DNA from: an uncultured Prevotellaceae bacterium
Lineage (GTDB): Bacteria; Bacteroidota; Bacteroidia; Bacteroidales; Muribaculaceae
Assembly (NCBI GenBank): GCA_946406035.1
Contig: CAMJJG010000008.1
Span: 1 to 61,572, forward strand
Reading direction: 5' to 3'
Length of the DNA: 61,572 bases
In this document: positions 59,159 through 61,572 of the stretch, piece after piece
Layout: every line of letters begins with the position of its first letter
Numbering within the stretch: position 1 is the stretch's first letter
Translations under genes and position numbers: made by a program
The notes under the pieces: model-generated
The model's database searches: none
Seen by the model: only the letters and a program-made list of their open reading frames with translations
Told to the model about the DNA's origin: nothing

Positions 59159-61572
59159 ATGAAACGTCAATTCATTATTCGAATGCTCATCGTGCTTGTT
59201 ACATCGCTCGTGTGCATGAGCTCAGTAAGCCAGGATTTTAATGGCACTTGGCGCGGCGAAATGATAGCCGGGCCGCAACGCATACCCCTCGTAATCCACG
59301 TCAAGCACAACGCCAGTGGCGTCACGGTCACGATGGACTCACCGATGCAACAACTCTACGATGTGCCCACCCAGGCCTCTATCGATGGCAACAAGCTCAC
59401 CGTGACCGAGCCCCAGGGCGGCGGCGTGTATCAGGCCGAGCTCAAGGGTGCAACCCTTGAGGGCGCCTTCACGTTGATGGGCTACTCATTTCCCCTCAAC
59501 ATGACCCGTGATGCCGAGCCAACCCCCAGCGACGATGAGGAGTGGGTCAACGACTCACTGCTGAGCGTTTTTGACAACATCCAGCTCAAGGATGTGACCG
59601 TGACGGCCCAGCGCCAGCTCATCAAGCAGGAGGTGGACCGCATCGGATACAGCGTTGCCGATGATGCCGACAGCAAGACCAACAACGTGTTGACCATGCT
59701 GCGCAAGGTGCCCATGGTGAGCGTAGATGCTCAGGACGAGATCCGTGTCAACGGGCAGACCAATTTCAAAATCTTCCGCAACGGCCACCCCGACCCGTCG
59801 CTGTCGCGCAACGCCAAGGACATCCTCAAGGCCATGCCCGCCAGCAGCGTCAAGCGCATCGAGGTGATTACCGAGCCCGGCGCCAAATATGACGCTGAGG
59901 GAACTACCCTGATCCTGAACATCGTCATGGCCGACAACTCGACGCTCAAGGGCGTTTCGGGCATGGCATCGGCCAGGGCCGACCACATGGGCGCCGTGGG
60001 AGGCTCGCTGAACCTGACCACACAGCTTGACAAGGTGGTGCTCTCGGTCGACTACGGCATCCACCACGACAGCAGTAATGGCCAGCAGACCAAGACTACG
60101 ACCCTGAACCGCTATACCCAGAGCGGGGCCGAACTGATGAGCGACGGCAACTTTGATGTGGACAAGATGACGGTACACTTTGGCGACCTGAGCGCCAGCT
60201 GGGAGCCTGACACCTTGAATCTGCTGTCCCTCTCGCTGGGCGGGTTCGCCTATGACTACGGCGGTGATGGGTACACCAACAGCATCATGCGCAGCGCGAC
60301 GGGCGCCCCCATCTACAGCTACAGCATGGGCAACCACACCAGTGCCGACAGTTACAGCCTTGACAGCCGCCTGGACTATCAGCGCCGCACGCGCCTCAAG
60401 GGCGAGGCCATCACGCTGAGCTACATGCTCTCGGCCTGGCACAACAAGAACAAGGACAACTCCAGATACACCGACAACGTCAATCTACCTGTGCCCTACT
60501 ATGGCATCGACAGTGACGGCAAGGAGGACTTCAACGAGCACACCGTGCAACTTGACTGGACACGTCCCCTAGCCGAGAAGCACAAGCTGGAGACCGGTGC
60601 CAAATACATCTATCGCCTGAACCGCAGCCACAACATCCAGGACTACCTGGGCATCGACAATGACCTGGACATGCGCTACAAGCATGTGACCCAGGTGGGT
60701 GCAGCCTACGTGAGCTACACCTTCCACAGCGGCCCGTGGGATGCCCGTGCCGGACTGCGCTATGAGCACAGTTTCTTGCGCGCCACCTATCCCGACGGCC
60801 AGCAAGATGCCTACGAGGCCCACCTCAACGACCTGGTGCCCAGTGCCAGCCTGCGTTATCAGTGCAACTTTGCCAATAGTCTGAAACTCTCTTATGCTGC
60901 CAGCATCAATCGTCCCGGCATCAGTTACCTGAATCCCGCCGTAATCGAGAGCCCCACGAGCCGCTCCTATGGTAACACCGATCTGGGTAGTGTCCACTAT
61001 CACTCGCTGAGTCTGACCTACATGCGCGTTGGTCCCAAGTTGACTTTCAACATCACGCCGCAGTTCCAGTTCAGCAACAACGGCATCGGCGCGGTGAAGT
61101 GGGCCGACGGCCTGGTACAGGTATCGACCTATGCCAACACGCTCAAGACCTACTCGACCACCATCACGGCCTTTGTGCAGTGGATGATGACACAGAAGAC
61201 CAACTTCATGCTTAACGGCTCCATCGGTTACAACTACTACAAGAGTGAGGAACTCGGGTTGAAGAACGACCGCGTCAGCGGCAACTTCTTTGCCAACGTG
61301 ACCCAGTTCCTGCCCTGGAAACTGCAGCTGTCGGGCTTTGCCGGCATGTGGGGAGGCGGCATCAGTGACCTGTATGGCCGCATGGGTACGGTGTTCTTCC
61401 ACGGCGTCGGCCTGCAGCGCTCGTTCCTCAAGGACAACCGTCTGACGGTGCAGTTGACGGCCCAAAACCCCTTCAGCGGCAAGTACATGGGTATGAAGTC
61501 ATATATCACCCAGGGCGACGTGACGGGCTGGACGCGCTATGAGCAGCGCCAGGGCCGCAAGTTCGGCATCTC
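59159..61572 (+). CDS. TonB-receptor-like outer-membrane protein with unusual N-terminal domain (partial)
   Basis: Open to the window edge; at least 804 codons. The signal peptide ends near residue 25 (SSVSQ). Residues ~26-120 (DFNGTWRGEMIAG, HVKHNASGVTVTMDSP, GGVYQAELKGATLEGAFTL) resemble the small beta domain that precedes alpha/beta hydrolases in Bacteroidetes. Here it takes the place of the usual carboxypeptidase-regulatory-like domain. A TonB plug-like domain follows (about 140-255: VTVTAQRQLIKQEVDRIGY, DAQDEIRVNGQTNFKIFRNG, SVKRIEVITEPGAKYDAEG). A long barrel in the style of the outer-membrane beta-barrel family fills the rest. The 3' end is missing only because the window ends. Ligand unknown; no SusD partner is visible upstream. 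Confidence 0.85.
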   Translation, partial: MKRQFIIRMLIVLVTSLVCMSSVSQDFNGTWRGEMIAGPQRIPLVIHVKHNASGVTVTMDSPMQQLYDVPTQASIDGNKLTVTEPQGGGVYQAELKGATLEGAFTLMGYSFPLNMTRDAEPTPSDDEEWVNDSLLSVFDNIQLKDVTVTAQRQLIKQEVDRIGYSVADDADSKTNNVLTMLRKVPMVSVDAQDEIRVNGQTNFKIFRNGHPDPSLSRNAKDILKAMPASSVKRIEVITEPGAKYDAEGTTLILNIVMADNSTLKGVSGMASARADHMGAVGGSLNLTTQLDKVVLSVDYGIHHDSSNGQQTKTTTLNRYTQSGAELMSDGNFDVDKMTVHFGDLSASWEPDTLNLLSLSLGGFAYDYGGDGYTNSIMRSATGAPIYSYSMGNHTSADSYSLDSRLDYQRRTRLKGEAITLSYMLSAWHNKNKDNSRYTDNVNLPVPYYGIDSDGKEDFNEHTVQLDWTRPLAEKHKLETGAKYIYRLNRSHNIQDYLGIDNDLDMRYKHVTQVGAAYVSYTFHSGPWDARAGLRYEHSFLRATYPDGQQDAYEAHLNDLVPSASLRYQCNFANSLKLSYAASINRPGISYLNPAVIESPTSRSYGNTDLGSVHYHSLSLTYMRVGPKLTFNITPQFQFSNNGIGAVKWADGLVQVSTYANTLKTYSTTITAFVQWMMTQKTNFMLNGSIGYNYYKSEELGLKNDRVSGNFFANVTQFLPWKLQLSGFAGMWGGGISDLYGRMGTVFFHGVGLQRSFLKDNRLTVQLTAQNPFSGKYMGMKSYITQGDVTGWTRYEQRQGRKFGI

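Overview
The window reads as chromosomal DNA of an anaerobic gut Bacteroidales bacterium. GC content looks moderately high, and a Muribaculaceae- or Prevotella-like organism is the best guess, though the family is not proven from sequence alone. The evidence is the Bacteroidetes promoter signature (TTG, 17-23 bases, TAnnTTTG) in front of most transcription units, the near absence of Shine-Dalgarno sites, a hybrid two-component system with an AraC output domain, Bacteroidetes-only families (DUF4199, and probable DUF6452 and DUF6048), and secreted proteins ending in dockerin-like or sorting-like tails. There are 44 confident protein genes, one small ORF, two truncated pseudogenes and one tRNA. 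No rRNA, CRISPR array, integrase or transposase was seen.

Layout. 0-5.4 kb: two divergent secreted or exported peptidases (C69 and C1B) and a Na/Pi-type transporter. 5.5-8.5 kb: a minus-strand redox/metal operon (lactonase-like metallohydrolase fused to rubredoxin, glutathione peroxidase, ZIP transporter, flavoprotein). It is preceded at 8.6-9.2 kb by a deletion scar joining a beheaded flavodoxin gene to a beheaded araC gene. 9.5-13.6 kb: two tandem secreted multidomain paralogues. 13.6-15.9 kb: msrC-rarA-yraN. 15.9-18.8 kb: a TPR-sensing hybrid two-component regulator. 19.1-23.0 kb: a tightly overlapping envelope operon (DUF4199, glycosyltransferase 2, lipoprotein, barrel protein, small ORF, lipoprotein). 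23.3-24.2 kb: a secreted protein with a possible cohesin-like domain. 24.4-28.3 kb: an orphan phage-derived pair (terminase large subunit and a propeller-like protein) behind a long structured leader. 28.5-32.3 kb: two secreted dockerin proteins. 32.8-35.4 kb: DJ-1/PfpI protein, tRNA-Val, two small barrel proteins. 35.5-36.5 kb: ApbE. 36.6-46.6 kb: glpR and a divergent glpA-glpB-glpC-glpT-GDPD-porin cluster. 46.8-53.9 kb: another secreted paralogue, an AGCS symporter, an M13 peptidase and dnaB. 54.5-61.6 kb: GH31 enzyme, Fic protein, UPF0145 protein, a membrane protein and a TonB-receptor-like gene running off the window.

How the genes work together. The glp cluster forms a complete route: outer-membrane porin, surface or periplasmic glycerophosphodiesterase, GlpT uptake and the GlpABC dehydrogenase, under a DeoR-type repressor with repeated AACGAAA boxes in the divergent promoter region. 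Six secreted proteins share a small kit of modules (a repeated beta-rich domain, a choice-of-anchor J domain, an Fn3-like domain, and a conserved C-terminal tail or a dockerin) in different combinations.

The most unusual features are these: the orphan terminase pair and its leader, a sequence element of which recurs 26 kb away; the candidate cohesin/dockerin pairing; the Fic gene bracketed by a copy of the end of the GH31 gene; and three promoters placed so close to the start codon that the transcripts should be leaderless.
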